A DNA stretch of 64,000 nt from NCBI RefSeq assembly GCF_037190085.1, contig NZ_JBBCJO010000005.1, forward strand, positions 248,001-312,000, written 5' to 3'. Of this stretch, positions 10,651-18,104 are shown one piece after another; positions within the stretch are counted from its first letter, which is position 1; the number at the start of each line of letters is the position of its first letter. Made by a program: the position numbers and the translations under genes. Origin of the DNA: Gemmatimonas aurantiaca. Its GTDB lineage: Bacteria > Gemmatimonadota > Gemmatimonadetes > Gemmatimonadales > Gemmatimonadaceae. The notes below the pieces were generated by a model. The model saw nothing but the letters and a program-made list of their open reading frames with translations. It ran no database searches and was not told the origin of the DNA.

Positions 10651-12263
10651 GCAGCCGTCTTCGCCAGCTCTCCGAAGAGCTCCGGACACTCGAGGCCCAG
10701 CTCCGACTTGGCGGTGGGTCCGACAAGATCGAACGACAGCACAAACAGGGAAAACTGACGGCCCGTGAGCGCGTGGAGCGTCTCGCCGATCCGGGCACGC
10801 CGTTTCTCGAAGTGGGCCTGCTCGTGGCGCACGACAAGTACGACGGTCAGGCACCCGGCGCCGGTGTGATCACGGGCATCGCCATCGTGGAAGGACGGGA
10901 AGTGGTCGTCGTGGCCAACGACGCCACGGTGAAAGCCGGCTCGTGGTGGCCCGAGACCATCACCAAGACCCTGCGCGCGCAGGAGATCGCGATGCGCTGC
11001 CGTATCCCGATCATCTATCTCGTGGACTCGGCCGGCGTGAACCTCCCCTATCAGGGCGGCGTGTTTCCGGGACAGTACGGCGCGGCGCGCATTTTCTACT
11101 ACAACTCCATCATGCGGCGCTATCTGCGGATCCCGCAGCTCGCCGCGGTGATGGGACAGTGTGTGGCGGGTGGGGCCTATCTGCCCGCGCTCAGCGATGT
11201 GATCCTGATGGTCAAGGGTACGTCGTTCATGGGACTGGGAGGCCCCAATCTCGTGAAGGGCGCGACGGGGCAGACCATCGACGGCGAAACGCTGGGCGGC
11301 GCGATCACCCACACCGAGATCAGCGGCGTGGCGCACTACGCCCTCGACGATGACCCGTCGTGTCTCGACAAGCTGCGGGAACTCGTGGCGCGACTGCCCC
11401 AGCCACCGGCCTCCACGCAGAGCGCCTGGCGGCCGCCGGCCGAACCGCCGTCGACACTGTACGATCTGCTGCCGGCCGATCATCGCATGCAATACGACAT
11501 GCATGCGTTGCTGCGCGCGGTGCTCGACGAAGGTCAGCTCGACGAATTCCAGGGGAACCTGGCCAAGGAGATGATCTGCGGTGATGCCCGCATCGAAGGC
11601 ATCCCGGTGGGCATCATCGCCAATCAGCGGGGACTCATCAAAGGCCGTCCGGGCGAAAAGCCGCGTTTCGGCGGCATCATCTACGCCGAGAGTGCGGAGA
11701 AGGTCGCGTATTTCATCGAGCGCTGCGACAAGCAGGGCATTCCGATCATCTTCGTGCAGGACGTGTCGGGCTTCATGGTGGGACCGGAAGCCGAACACGA
11801 AGGCATCATCCGCGCCGGCGCGCACTTCGTGGAAGCGATGGCCTGTGCCCGTGTGCCCAAGATCGTGCTCACGGTGAACCACGCCAGTGGTGCAGGCTAT
11901 TATGCGATGGCCGGGCAGGGCTTCGATCCCGACTTCATCTTCTCATGGCCCACGGGGCGCATGGCGGTGATGGAAGGCGAAGCCGCCGTGCAGGCCGTGC
12001 ATGGGCCCGCGCTCGATGCGGCAAAAAAGGCGGGCACGCAGCCGTCGCCTGAAGTGCTGGAAGCCGTGGCGGCCATGCGCGCCGACTACGAGACGCAGCT
12101 CGATGCCCGCTACGCGGCGGCTCGAGGCTTCGTCGACACGATCGTGTATCCCGAAGACACCCGCACCATGCTGGCGCTCGCGCTCCGCGCGGCGTCGCAG
12201 AATTCTGGTCCGCATCTCGGCGCCTTCGTGCTGCCGCCGATGCCAACTTACGGAGCGCAGTGA
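10647..12263 (+). CDS. acyl-CoA carboxylase beta (carboxyltransferase) subunit
   Basis: 538 residues from a GTG overlapping the previous stop (GTGA). It is a biotin-dependent carboxyltransferase of the propionyl/methylcrotonyl/geranyl-CoA carboxylase beta type, with both crotonase-like halves complete. The acyl-CoA half has D-S-A-G-V-N-L and a G-Q-C-V-A-G-G-A-Y oxyanion region; the carboxybiotin half has Q-D-V-S-G-F-M-V-G and an N-H-A-S-G-A-G-Y-Y-A-M segment. It resembles the MccB/AtuC branch more than PccB, mainly because of the asparagine-leucine after the first motif. Adjacent AtuA-type genes support branched or terpenoid acyl-CoA substrates (inference). No alpha (biotin carboxylase) subunit is present in the window. 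Confidence 0.92.
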   Translation: MSSRLRQLSEELRTLEAQLRLGGGSDKIERQHKQGKLTARERVERLADPGTPFLEVGLLVAHDKYDGQAPGAGVITGIAIVEGREVVVVANDATVKAGSWWPETITKTLRAQEIAMRCRIPIIYLVDSAGVNLPYQGGVFPGQYGAARIFYYNSIMRRYLRIPQLAAVMGQCVAGGAYLPALSDVILMVKGTSFMGLGGPNLVKGATGQTIDGETLGGAITHTEISGVAHYALDDDPSCLDKLRELVARLPQPPASTQSAWRPPAEPPSTLYDLLPADHRMQYDMHALLRAVLDEGQLDEFQGNLAKEMICGDARIEGIPVGIIANQRGLIKGRPGEKPRFGGIIYAESAEKVAYFIERCDKQGIPIIFVQDVSGFMVGPEAEHEGIIRAGAHFVEAMACARVPKIVLTVNHASGAGYYAMAGQGFDPDFIFSWPTGRMAVMEGEAAVQAVHGPALDAAKKAGTQPSPEVLEAVAAMRADYETQLDARYAAARGFVDTIVYPEDTRTMLALALRAASQNSGPHLGAFVLPPMPTYGAQ

Positions 12264-13639
12264 TGTCGCAGGAATCGAACGGCCGCGTGGTTCGCGTGGC
12301 CAGCGGTCAGGGCTTCTGGGGGGACTGGCTCGAAGCCCCGCGTCGTCAGGTGGAAGGTGGTCAGGTCGACTACCTCATGCTCGACTATCTCGCCGAAGTC
12401 ACGATGTCCATCGTGCAGAAGCAGAAGGAACGCGATCCGCGCATGGGATATGCGCGCGATTTCGTGGGCGCGATGGAGAGTGTGTTCCCGGCCGTGGCCG
12501 ATCGTGGCGTGAAGGTCATCGCCAATGCGGGCGGTGTGAACCCGAACGCCTGCGCCGACGCCGTGCTGGAAGCGGCCAGCAAACACGGTGTACGCGGCAA
12601 GATCCGCATCGGCGTGGTGACGGGCGACGACATCCTCGATCGTCTGGACGAGTTGCTGGCGGCGGGCCATGAGCTTCGCAACATGGACACCAACGAGCCG
12701 CTGTCGACCATCCGCGACCGGGTGCTGTCGGCCAATGCGTACATCGGGTCCACTCCCATCGTGGAGGCGTTGCAGCGCGGCGCCAACGTGGTGGTCACGG
12801 GGCGCAGCACCGACACCGCGCTCACGATGGCGCCGCTGCGTCATGAATTCGGCTGGGCGGCGGACGACTGGAACAGGCTGGCCGCCGGCATCGTGGCGGG
12901 ACACATCCTCGAATGTGGGGCGCAGTGTTCGGGCGGCAACTGCCTGCACGACTGGCGCAACATCCCCGATCTCGCGAACGTGGGCTATCCCATCGCCGAG
13001 GCGCGGGCCGATGGCACGTTCGTCATCACGAAGCATCCCGGTACGGGCGGCCGCGTGAGTGTGCCGAGCGTGACGGAGCAGCTCGTGTACGAGATGGGGG
13101 ATCCGCATGCGTACATCACGCCCGACGTGGTGGCCGACTTCACGAGCATCCAGCTGGAAGCGGACGGCGAGAATCGCGTGCGTGTGCATGGCATCACCGG
13201 CGGCCCGCCGACGCCGTTCCTCAAGGTGTCCATCGCCTATCGCTCGGGGTACAAGGCCGTGGGCACGCTGGTGTATTCGTGGCCCGACGCCATGGAGAAG
13301 GCGCAGGTCGCCGATCGGGTGCTGCGTGAGCGTCTGGACCGACTTGGCCTCAAGTTCGATCAGGTGCTGAGTGAGTTCGTGGGCGCGACGGCCACCCATG
13401 GTTCGCTGGCCGGTGACGGCCGCGAGGCGCCGGAAGTGCAGTACCGCATCGGCGTGCGTGGCGGCGACAAGGCGTCCATCGAGCGCTTCGCGCGCGAGAT
13501 CGCGCCGCTGGTGCTCAATGGCCCGCCGAGTGTGACCGGTTTTGCCGGCGGCCGCCCGAAGGTCGAAGAGATCGTGGCCTACTGGCCCGCGCTGCTCGAC
13601 AAGCGCGCCGTGTCCACCGCTGTAGCCATCGTGGAGTAA
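12263..13639 (+). CDS. atuA: AtuA-family (DUF1446) acyclic terpene utilisation protein
   Basis: 458 residues from the ATG in the TGATG junction with the carboxylase gene. It matches the AtuA (formerly DUF1446) family along its whole length. Visible marks are an early G-x-G-F-W-G-D segment, I-A-N-A-G-G-V-N-P, V-V-T-G-R-S-T-D-T-A and A-Q-C-S-G-G-N-C. AtuA is required for growth on citronellol/geraniol in Pseudomonas but its reaction is not known. Most homologues sit, as here, beside an acyl-CoA carboxylase beta subunit. The usual C-terminal extension is encoded separately by the next gene. Confidence 0.88.
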   Translation: MSQESNGRVVRVASGQGFWGDWLEAPRRQVEGGQVDYLMLDYLAEVTMSIVQKQKERDPRMGYARDFVGAMESVFPAVADRGVKVIANAGGVNPNACADAVLEAASKHGVRGKIRIGVVTGDDILDRLDELLAAGHELRNMDTNEPLSTIRDRVLSANAYIGSTPIVEALQRGANVVVTGRSTDTALTMAPLRHEFGWAADDWNRLAAGIVAGHILECGAQCSGGNCLHDWRNIPDLANVGYPIAEARADGTFVITKHPGTGGRVSVPSVTEQLVYEMGDPHAYITPDVVADFTSIQLEADGENRVRVHGITGGPPTPFLKVSIAYRSGYKAVGTLVYSWPDAMEKAQVADRVLRERLDRLGLKFDQVLSEFVGATATHGSLAGDGREAPEVQYRIGVRGGDKASIERFAREIAPLVLNGPPSVTGFAGGRPKVEEIVAYWPALLDKRAVSTAVAIVE

Positions 13640-13645
13640 CAACGC

Positions 13646-13999
13646 ATGCGAGTCCGTCTTCTCGATATCGCGCACGCCCGCAGCGGCGACAAGGGTGACA
13701 CGGCCAACGTGGGCATCATCGCGCTCAAGCCCGAGTGGTATGCCGTGCTCGACAAGTACGTCACCAAGGATGCGGTGACGAAGCACTTCACCGGCCAGAT
13801 CACCGGCGATGTGGTGCGCTTCGAGCTGCCCAATCTCAAGGCGCTCAATTTCCTCTTGCACGGCGCGCTGGACGGCGGCGGCACGTTGTCGCTCAAGACC
13901 GACGCACAGGGCAAGGTGTACTCCACCGCGCTGCTGCGTCTGGTGATCGACGTGCCCGACGCCGAAGCCGCAGCCGCAGGTCTGCCGGCGTTCACATGA
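13646..13999 (+). CDS. AtuA C-terminal-like small domain protein
   Basis: 117 residues. It starts 6 bp after the AtuA stop and opens with an A-H-A-R-S-G-D-K-G-D-T-A-N segment. This is characteristic of the ferredoxin-like domain that follows AtuA in fused proteins. Separate genes for the two parts are common. The role is unknown; the constant pairing suggests the two form one complex. The stop overlaps the start of the tiny membrane protein by 4 bp. Confidence 0.82.
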   Translation: MRVRLLDIAHARSGDKGDTANVGIIALKPEWYAVLDKYVTKDAVTKHFTGQITGDVVRFELPNLKALNFLLHGALDGGGTLSLKTDAQGKVYSTALLRLVIDVPDAEAAAAGLPAFT

Positions 14000-14148
14000 T
14001 GCTGCGTCTTCGCATCGCCCTGATCCTGATCGGCGTTATCGCCTTCACGATCGCTCAGCGCACCGGTATCGAATGGGTGCGCTGGGTGGGCATTGCGCTG
14101 GTGGCGATCGCCCTGCTGTTGCGATTCTACAAGCCGACGCCGCGCTGA
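13996..14148 (+). CDS. 50-residue membrane protein
   Basis: Two near-continuous hydrophobic segments (about residues 5-20 and 28-43) are separated by a short polar turn containing Gln-Arg-Thr-Gly, and the tail is basic. The ATG overlaps the preceding stop (ATGA), which argues that the frame is real and coupled to the AtuA operon. The last 22 bp overlap the 3' end of the convergent TetR gene. I do not recognise a family. It may be a small accessory or membrane-anchoring subunit, but the function is unknown. Confidence 0.55.
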   Translation: MMLRLRIALILIGVIAFTIAQRTGIEWVRWVGIALVAIALLLRFYKPTPR

Positions 14149-14843
14149 GCCGCGGCGTCGGCATAGTCGCGGCCGATCGCCTGCAGTCCCGCGATGGCGA
14201 ACCGATGCAGGTGCTCCACGATCCTGTCGTGCGGCGTTTTCAGAATCGCCTGCGGAGGCCCGGGGATACCGCGCCGGCCGATCACCAGCAGCAGACAGGG
14301 TGCGGCCACATTGAGCAGGCACAACAGCATGGCCGGCGCATCCACGGGGATGCCGGTGACCTCACTGAGGATGCCGGTTACGACCGGAATCTTCAGGGAC
14401 ACCTCCGATTGAAACAGCACCTGAATGTGTGAGGACGGCGCGAGAATCTCTCCCGCCAGCACGGTCAGATGCCACCCGTCCGCATCACTGGTCGCCCGTC
14501 TCACCAACTGATCGATGAGCATGCGGAGCTTGTCCGATGCCGGGAGCGGCGTGAGGGCGAGCCGCTGCAGATCGGCCAGGTCCATCACCCGGCGATGCGC
14601 CTCCGCCAGAACCGCCTGATAGAGGCCACTCCGGCTGCCGAAGTGGTAGTTGATCGAGGCCAGGTCCACACCGGCCTTCGCCGCGACGGCCTTGTTCGTG
14701 GTTTCGGCGAACCCCGACGCAGCGAACAGCTCTCCCGCCGCCTCCAGGATGCGGGCCCGGGTCGCTTCACCATCCGTGCGAACTGCCCGAGCGGCTCTGC
14801 GCATCTGCAATGGAGTCCTCGCGAACGATGTGAGCTGGTTCAT
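14127..14843 (-). CDS. TetR-family transcriptional regulator
   Basis: 238 residues from the ATG at 14843; a TTG 33 bp upstream in frame is less likely. The N-terminal helix-turn-helix (about 18-65) shows the TetR pattern A-G-E-L-F-A-A-S-G-F, then V-A-A-K-A-G-V and N-Y-H-F-G-S-R. The C-terminal ligand domain is of the CerR/YbiH-like type, often linked to multidrug ABC or RND exporters. It is divergent from the HlyD-ABC efflux operon, and a perfect AT-rich palindrome lies just upstream. Autoregulation and control of the efflux operon are therefore likely (inference). The 3' end overlaps the convergent small membrane gene. Confidence 0.9.
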   Translation of the reverse strand: MNQLTSFARTPLQMRRAARAVRTDGEATRARILEAAGELFAASGFAETTNKAVAAKAGVDLASINYHFGSRSGLYQAVLAEAHRRVMDLADLQRLALTPLPASDKLRMLIDQLVRRATSDADGWHLTVLAGEILAPSSHIQVLFQSEVSLKIPVVTGILSEVTGIPVDAPAMLLCLLNVAAPCLLLVIGRRGIPGPPQAILKTPHDRIVEHLHRFAIAGLQAIGRDYADAAAQRGVGL

Positions 14844-14866
14844 CCCGGTGGAGTCTCCGCCCGGGT

Positions 14867-14901
14867 TTGACTTCAAACGAATATTAAATTCAATTTAATA
14901 T
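14867..14901. promoter_or_regulatory. probable TetR operator overlapping promoter elements
   Basis: A perfect palindrome occupies 14881-14901: arms ATATTAAATT and AATTTAATAT around one C. It is a strikingly AT-rich island in GC-rich DNA, 38 bp from the TetR start codon. A TTGACT hexamer (14867-14872) and a TTCAAA-17-TTAATA pair facing the efflux operon overlap it. Both the symmetry and the position fit an operator bound by the adjacent TetR protein. Promoter hexamers are only approximate matches to consensus. Confidence 0.65.
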
Positions 14902-15215
14902 AAGTCCACCGGAAATCGCGGAGGGGGATCGGCAGGCGGATTGGCCGGTCTCGGCTTTCGGTCGGTCTCGGGTGACTCGTGAGCGTGAGGGGCCGCCTGC
15001 GGCGGCGATACAAGCAGGATGAACAGCAGATCAAAGCAGGATAGTTCCCAGTACACGATGAGGACGTCGGCATACCCGGACTGATCCTGCTTTGATCTGC
15101 TGTTCATCCTGCCGGTATCGCGCCCGCAGGGCGCCCTTCAGACTCGCGGACGTCCCAAAACTCACCGAAGCGCGCCCGATGTATTTGTCGATACGCCGTC
15201 GAGCCCATCGAAACC
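14902..15215. repeat. TetR-hlyD intergenic region with long inverted repeat
   Basis: The 314 bp before hlyD hold no convincing gene. A 28 bp perfect inverted repeat (15015-15042 and 15084-15111) extends to about 38 bp arms (15005-15042/15084-15121) with two mismatches. Weaker symmetry continues outward on both sides to about 14980 and 15145. The 41 bp spacer (15043-15083) is not repeated. The arm begins CAGGATGAACAGCAGATC. Such a structure could be a REP/MITE-like dispersed element or a long leader hairpin for the efflux mRNA. Confidence 0.85.
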
Positions 15216-16220
15216 ATGAAGAAGCCTCTGATACTCCTCGTCGCCGTAGCCGCGGTGACGCTCGCCGCCTGGACGTCGTGGCGTCTCCTCGGCGACCGTG
15301 ACAACACGGACGAATTGGTGCTTCACGGCAATGTCGACATCCGCCAGATCGCCCTGGCTTTCGAAGGCAGCGGACGCGTGGCGAGTCTGCACGCCGAGGA
15401 AGGGGATCATGTGAAGGCGGGGACGGTGTTGGCGGAACTGGACACCCGCACACTGACACTGCAGGCCGAACAGGCGCAGGCGTTGGTCGAAGTGCAACGG
15501 CAAGTCGTATCGCGGCTGCGCAGCGGATCGCGTCCTCAGGAGCTGTCCCAGGCCCGCAGTCGGGTGACGGCGGCGGAGACCGACGCCGCCCGTGCGAAGG
15601 CCGACTTCGAACGGCTGCGGATCCTTGCCGGCAACACGCAGGGACGTGGCGTGAGTGCACAGGACCTCGATCACGCCGCCCGGGCGCTGCAGGTGGCCGA
15701 CGCACGGGTCGCGGAGCAACGGGACGCCCTGCGTCTCACAGAACTGGGACCGCGTGCCGAGGATGTGGCCGGTGCCCGGGCGCAACTTCAGGCGGCGGAG
15801 GCGCAACTGGCGTTGCTGAAACATCAGATCGCGCAGGGCAAACTCGAAGCACCGGCCGATGCCGTGGTCCGTTCGCGTCTGCTCGAACCCGGCGACATGG
15901 CGACACCACAGAAGCCGGTTTTCGCGCTGGCACTGACACAGCCCAAGTGGGTGCGTGTCTACGTGGGCGAACCCGACCTCGGCCGGATCACGTCTGGCAT
16001 GCCGGCGCGCGTGGTCACCGATGGACAGCCCGACAGGCCGATCATGGGCAAGGTGGGATACATCTCGTCGGTGGCCGAATTCACACCCAAGTCGGTGCAG
16101 ACCGAGGAACTGCGTACCAGTCTCGTCTACGAGGTGCGTGTGCTGGTCGAGGACCCTGGGGATGTGTTGCGTCTGGGGCAACCGGCGACGGTTCATGTAA
16201 CGCGCGCTGCCGCGAAGTGA
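15216..16220 (+). CDS. HlyD-family membrane fusion protein of ABC exporter
   Basis: 334 residues. A single N-terminal membrane anchor (about 4-25) is followed by a biotinyl-lipoyl-like barrel half, a long coiled-coil hairpin (about 75-215, with Q-A-E-Q-A-Q-A and repeated alanine heptads), the second lipoyl half with E-A-P-A-D-A-V-V, and a beta-barrel domain. This is the YbhG-type adaptor that bridges an inner-membrane ABC-2 exporter to an outer-membrane channel. It is first in the efflux operon. Its stop overlaps the first of four tiny ORFs leading to the ATPase gene. Confidence 0.9.
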   Translation: MKKPLILLVAVAAVTLAAWTSWRLLGDRDNTDELVLHGNVDIRQIALAFEGSGRVASLHAEEGDHVKAGTVLAELDTRTLTLQAEQAQALVEVQRQVVSRLRSGSRPQELSQARSRVTAAETDAARAKADFERLRILAGNTQGRGVSAQDLDHAARALQVADARVAEQRDALRLTELGPRAEDVAGARAQLQAAEAQLALLKHQIAQGKLEAPADAVVRSRLLEPGDMATPQKPVFALALTQPKWVRVYVGEPDLGRITSGMPARVVTDGQPDRPIMGKVGYISSVAEFTPKSVQTEELRTSLVYEVRVLVEDPGDVLRLGQPATVHVTRAAAK

Positions 16221-16267
16221 TGCGCAACGCATGAACGGAACATGAGCGAAACATGAGCCAAACATGA
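16220..16267 (+). promoter_or_regulatory. chain of four coupled four-codon mini-ORFs
   Basis: Between the HlyD stop and the ATPase start lie four consecutive ORFs of exactly four codons: Met-Arg-Asn-Ala (16220-16234), Met-Asn-Gly-Thr (16231-16245), Met-Ser-Glu-Thr (16242-16256) and Met-Ser-Gln-Thr (16253-16267). Each ends in TGA overlapping the next ATG as ATGA, and the last stop overlaps the ATPase ATG at 16264. The first ATG overlaps the HlyD TGA. The region is an 11-nt tandem repeat (core AACATGAGC). It looks like a stop-start relay for terminating ribosomes. Confidence 0.7.
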
Positions 16268-18081
16268 GCACCGCCGATTCCACGGTCGCCGCCGAGGGTG
16301 TGCGCAAGGTGTTCACCGCGCCGAGCGGCGGCCCATTGCTCGCCGTCGACAACGTGTCGCTCACCGTGCGGGCGGGTGAACTGACAGCGCTGGTGGGGCC
16401 GGATGGGGCAGGCAAGACCACGCTCCTGCGCATGATGGCGGGGCTGCTCCGGCCCGACGCCGGTCGTCTGCATGTGCTGGGTATCGACGTGGCTCACGAT
16501 CCGCAGGCGGTGCAGGACCGCATCAGCTACATGCCGCAGCGCTTCGGGTTGTACGAGGACATGAGCGTGCAGGAGAATCTCGACCTGTATGCCGATCTGC
16601 ATGGCGTTCCGCAGCACGTGCGTCGTGAACGTTTCGCGCGCATGCTGGAGATGACCGACCTGGCCCGCTTCACCGATCGACTGGCGGGCAATCTGTCGGG
16701 CGGCATGAAGCAGAAGCTGGGGTTGGCCTGCACACTGGTGCGCTCACCCGATCTGTTGTTGCTGGACGAGCCCAGTGTAGGCGTGGACCCGTTGTCGCGG
16801 CGCGACCTGTGGACCATCGTGCAACAGCTCGTCGACGACGAGAACCTGAGCGTGATCGTCAGCACGGCTTACATGGACGAAGCCGAACGCTGCGCGCAGG
16901 TGTTCGTGATGCATGAAGGCCGCCTGCTGGCCGACGGCACACCGGCGGCGCTCACCGCACGTGCCCACGGACTGACGTTCACGGCGACGCCGCCGGTGGG
17001 TGTGCCCGCGCGCAATCTGCAGGCGCATCTGATCGACGCCGACGCGCTGATCATCGATGCGGTGCCCAGGGGCGGGGCGGTGTGTTTCATCCGGCGTCCC
17101 GAGACGAATGAGCAGGCACTCGACGCACTGCTGGGCGATATCGCACACCAGGCACGACCGGAGGAACTCGAGGACGCCTTCATGATGCTGCTGCGCCAGC
17201 ATCAGGAGAGGAGCGCTCCATCCGACACTTCCGCGAAGGTTCCGACTGTTGCTTTTGGCGTCGCTCCAGAAGGTGCACGGGTCAGGGCCAGCGCCGGAAC
17301 CAGCGCCGACGACAGCGGGCCGGTGATCGTCGTGCGCGATCTGGTGCGCAAGTTCGGCGATTTCACCGCCGTGGCCAGCACGTCGTTCGACGTGGCCCGG
17401 GGAGAGATCTTCGGGCTGCTGGGGCCCAACGGCGCAGGGAAAACCACGACCTTTCGCATGCTGTGCGGCCTGCTGCCGGCCACCAGCGGGCATCTCGAGG
17501 TGGCGGGGCTCAATCTGCGCACGGCTCGCGCGAAGGCCCGCGGACGCATCGGATATGTCTCCCAGAAATTCGCGTTGTATGGCAATCTGACCGTGCGCGA
17601 GAACCTGGAGTTCTTTGGCGGCGCCTACGGATTGCACGGTGAGACCCGGCGCGTGCGGGTGGCTGCGATGATCGATCAGTTCGGCCTCGAGCCCAGGGCT
17701 GTCAGCGGGCTGTTGCCCACCGGCTACAAACAGCGCCTGGCCATGGCTGCCGGCCTGTTGCACGAGCCGGAAATCCTGTTCCTCGACGAACCCACGAGCG
17801 GCATCGACCCACTGGCCCGCCGGGCGTTCTGGCGCACCATCACCACACTCGCGCAGAGTGGCGTGACCATCATCGTGACCACGCACTTCATGGAGGAAGC
17901 GGAATACTGCGACCGCATCGCCATCCAGGATGGCGGGAAGGTGCTGGCCCTTGGCACACCACAGGAGGTTCGTGAACAGGCCGGGGGTGATGGCAGCACG
18001 GACATGAACCAGGCCTTCATTGCCATCGTCGAACAGGGCCGGGCGAACGGTTCGCGTCCTGCTGGGAGAGTGCTGACATGA
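16264..18081 (+). CDS. ABC transporter ATP-binding protein, two fused ATPase domains
   Basis: 605 residues, YbhF-like tandem ATPase. The first domain has GPDGAGKTT (about 45-53), LSGGMKQ (about 144) and LLLLDEPS (about 164). The second has GPNGAGKTT (about 388-396), a degenerate signature LLPTGYKQ (about 483) where LSGG is expected, and ILFLDEPT (about 506). The linker (about 315-350) is polar and low complexity. It powers the two downstream ABC-2 permeases for drug or lipid export. Several upstream ATGs belong to mini-ORFs; this ATG is the only one opening the long frame. Confidence 0.93.
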   Translation: MSTADSTVAAEGVRKVFTAPSGGPLLAVDNVSLTVRAGELTALVGPDGAGKTTLLRMMAGLLRPDAGRLHVLGIDVAHDPQAVQDRISYMPQRFGLYEDMSVQENLDLYADLHGVPQHVRRERFARMLEMTDLARFTDRLAGNLSGGMKQKLGLACTLVRSPDLLLLDEPSVGVDPLSRRDLWTIVQQLVDDENLSVIVSTAYMDEAERCAQVFVMHEGRLLADGTPAALTARAHGLTFTATPPVGVPARNLQAHLIDADALIIDAVPRGGAVCFIRRPETNEQALDALLGDIAHQARPEELEDAFMMLLRQHQERSAPSDTSAKVPTVAFGVAPEGARVRASAGTSADDSGPVIVVRDLVRKFGDFTAVASTSFDVARGEIFGLLGPNGAGKTTTFRMLCGLLPATSGHLEVAGLNLRTARAKARGRIGYVSQKFALYGNLTVRENLEFFGGAYGLHGETRRVRVAAMIDQFGLEPRAVSGLLPTGYKQRLAMAAGLLHEPEILFLDEPTSGIDPLARRAFWRTITTLAQSGVTIIVTTHFMEEAEYCDRIAIQDGGKVLALGTPQEVREQAGGDGSTDMNQAFIAIVEQGRANGSRPAGRVLT

Positions 18082-18104
18082 ACACCGTCACGAGCGCCAC
18101 ATGA
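18078..18104 (+). CDS. eight-codon linker ORF between ATPase and permease genes
   Basis: ATG at 18078 overlaps the ATPase TGA, and its own TGA (18102-18104) overlaps the permease ATG at 18101. The segment is one unit of a 23 bp direct repeat whose second copy begins the permease gene (both start ACATGAACACCG). It may be a relic of start-site duplication or a coupling leader peptide. No function is claimed for the peptide. Confidence 0.4.
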   Translation: MNTVTSAT

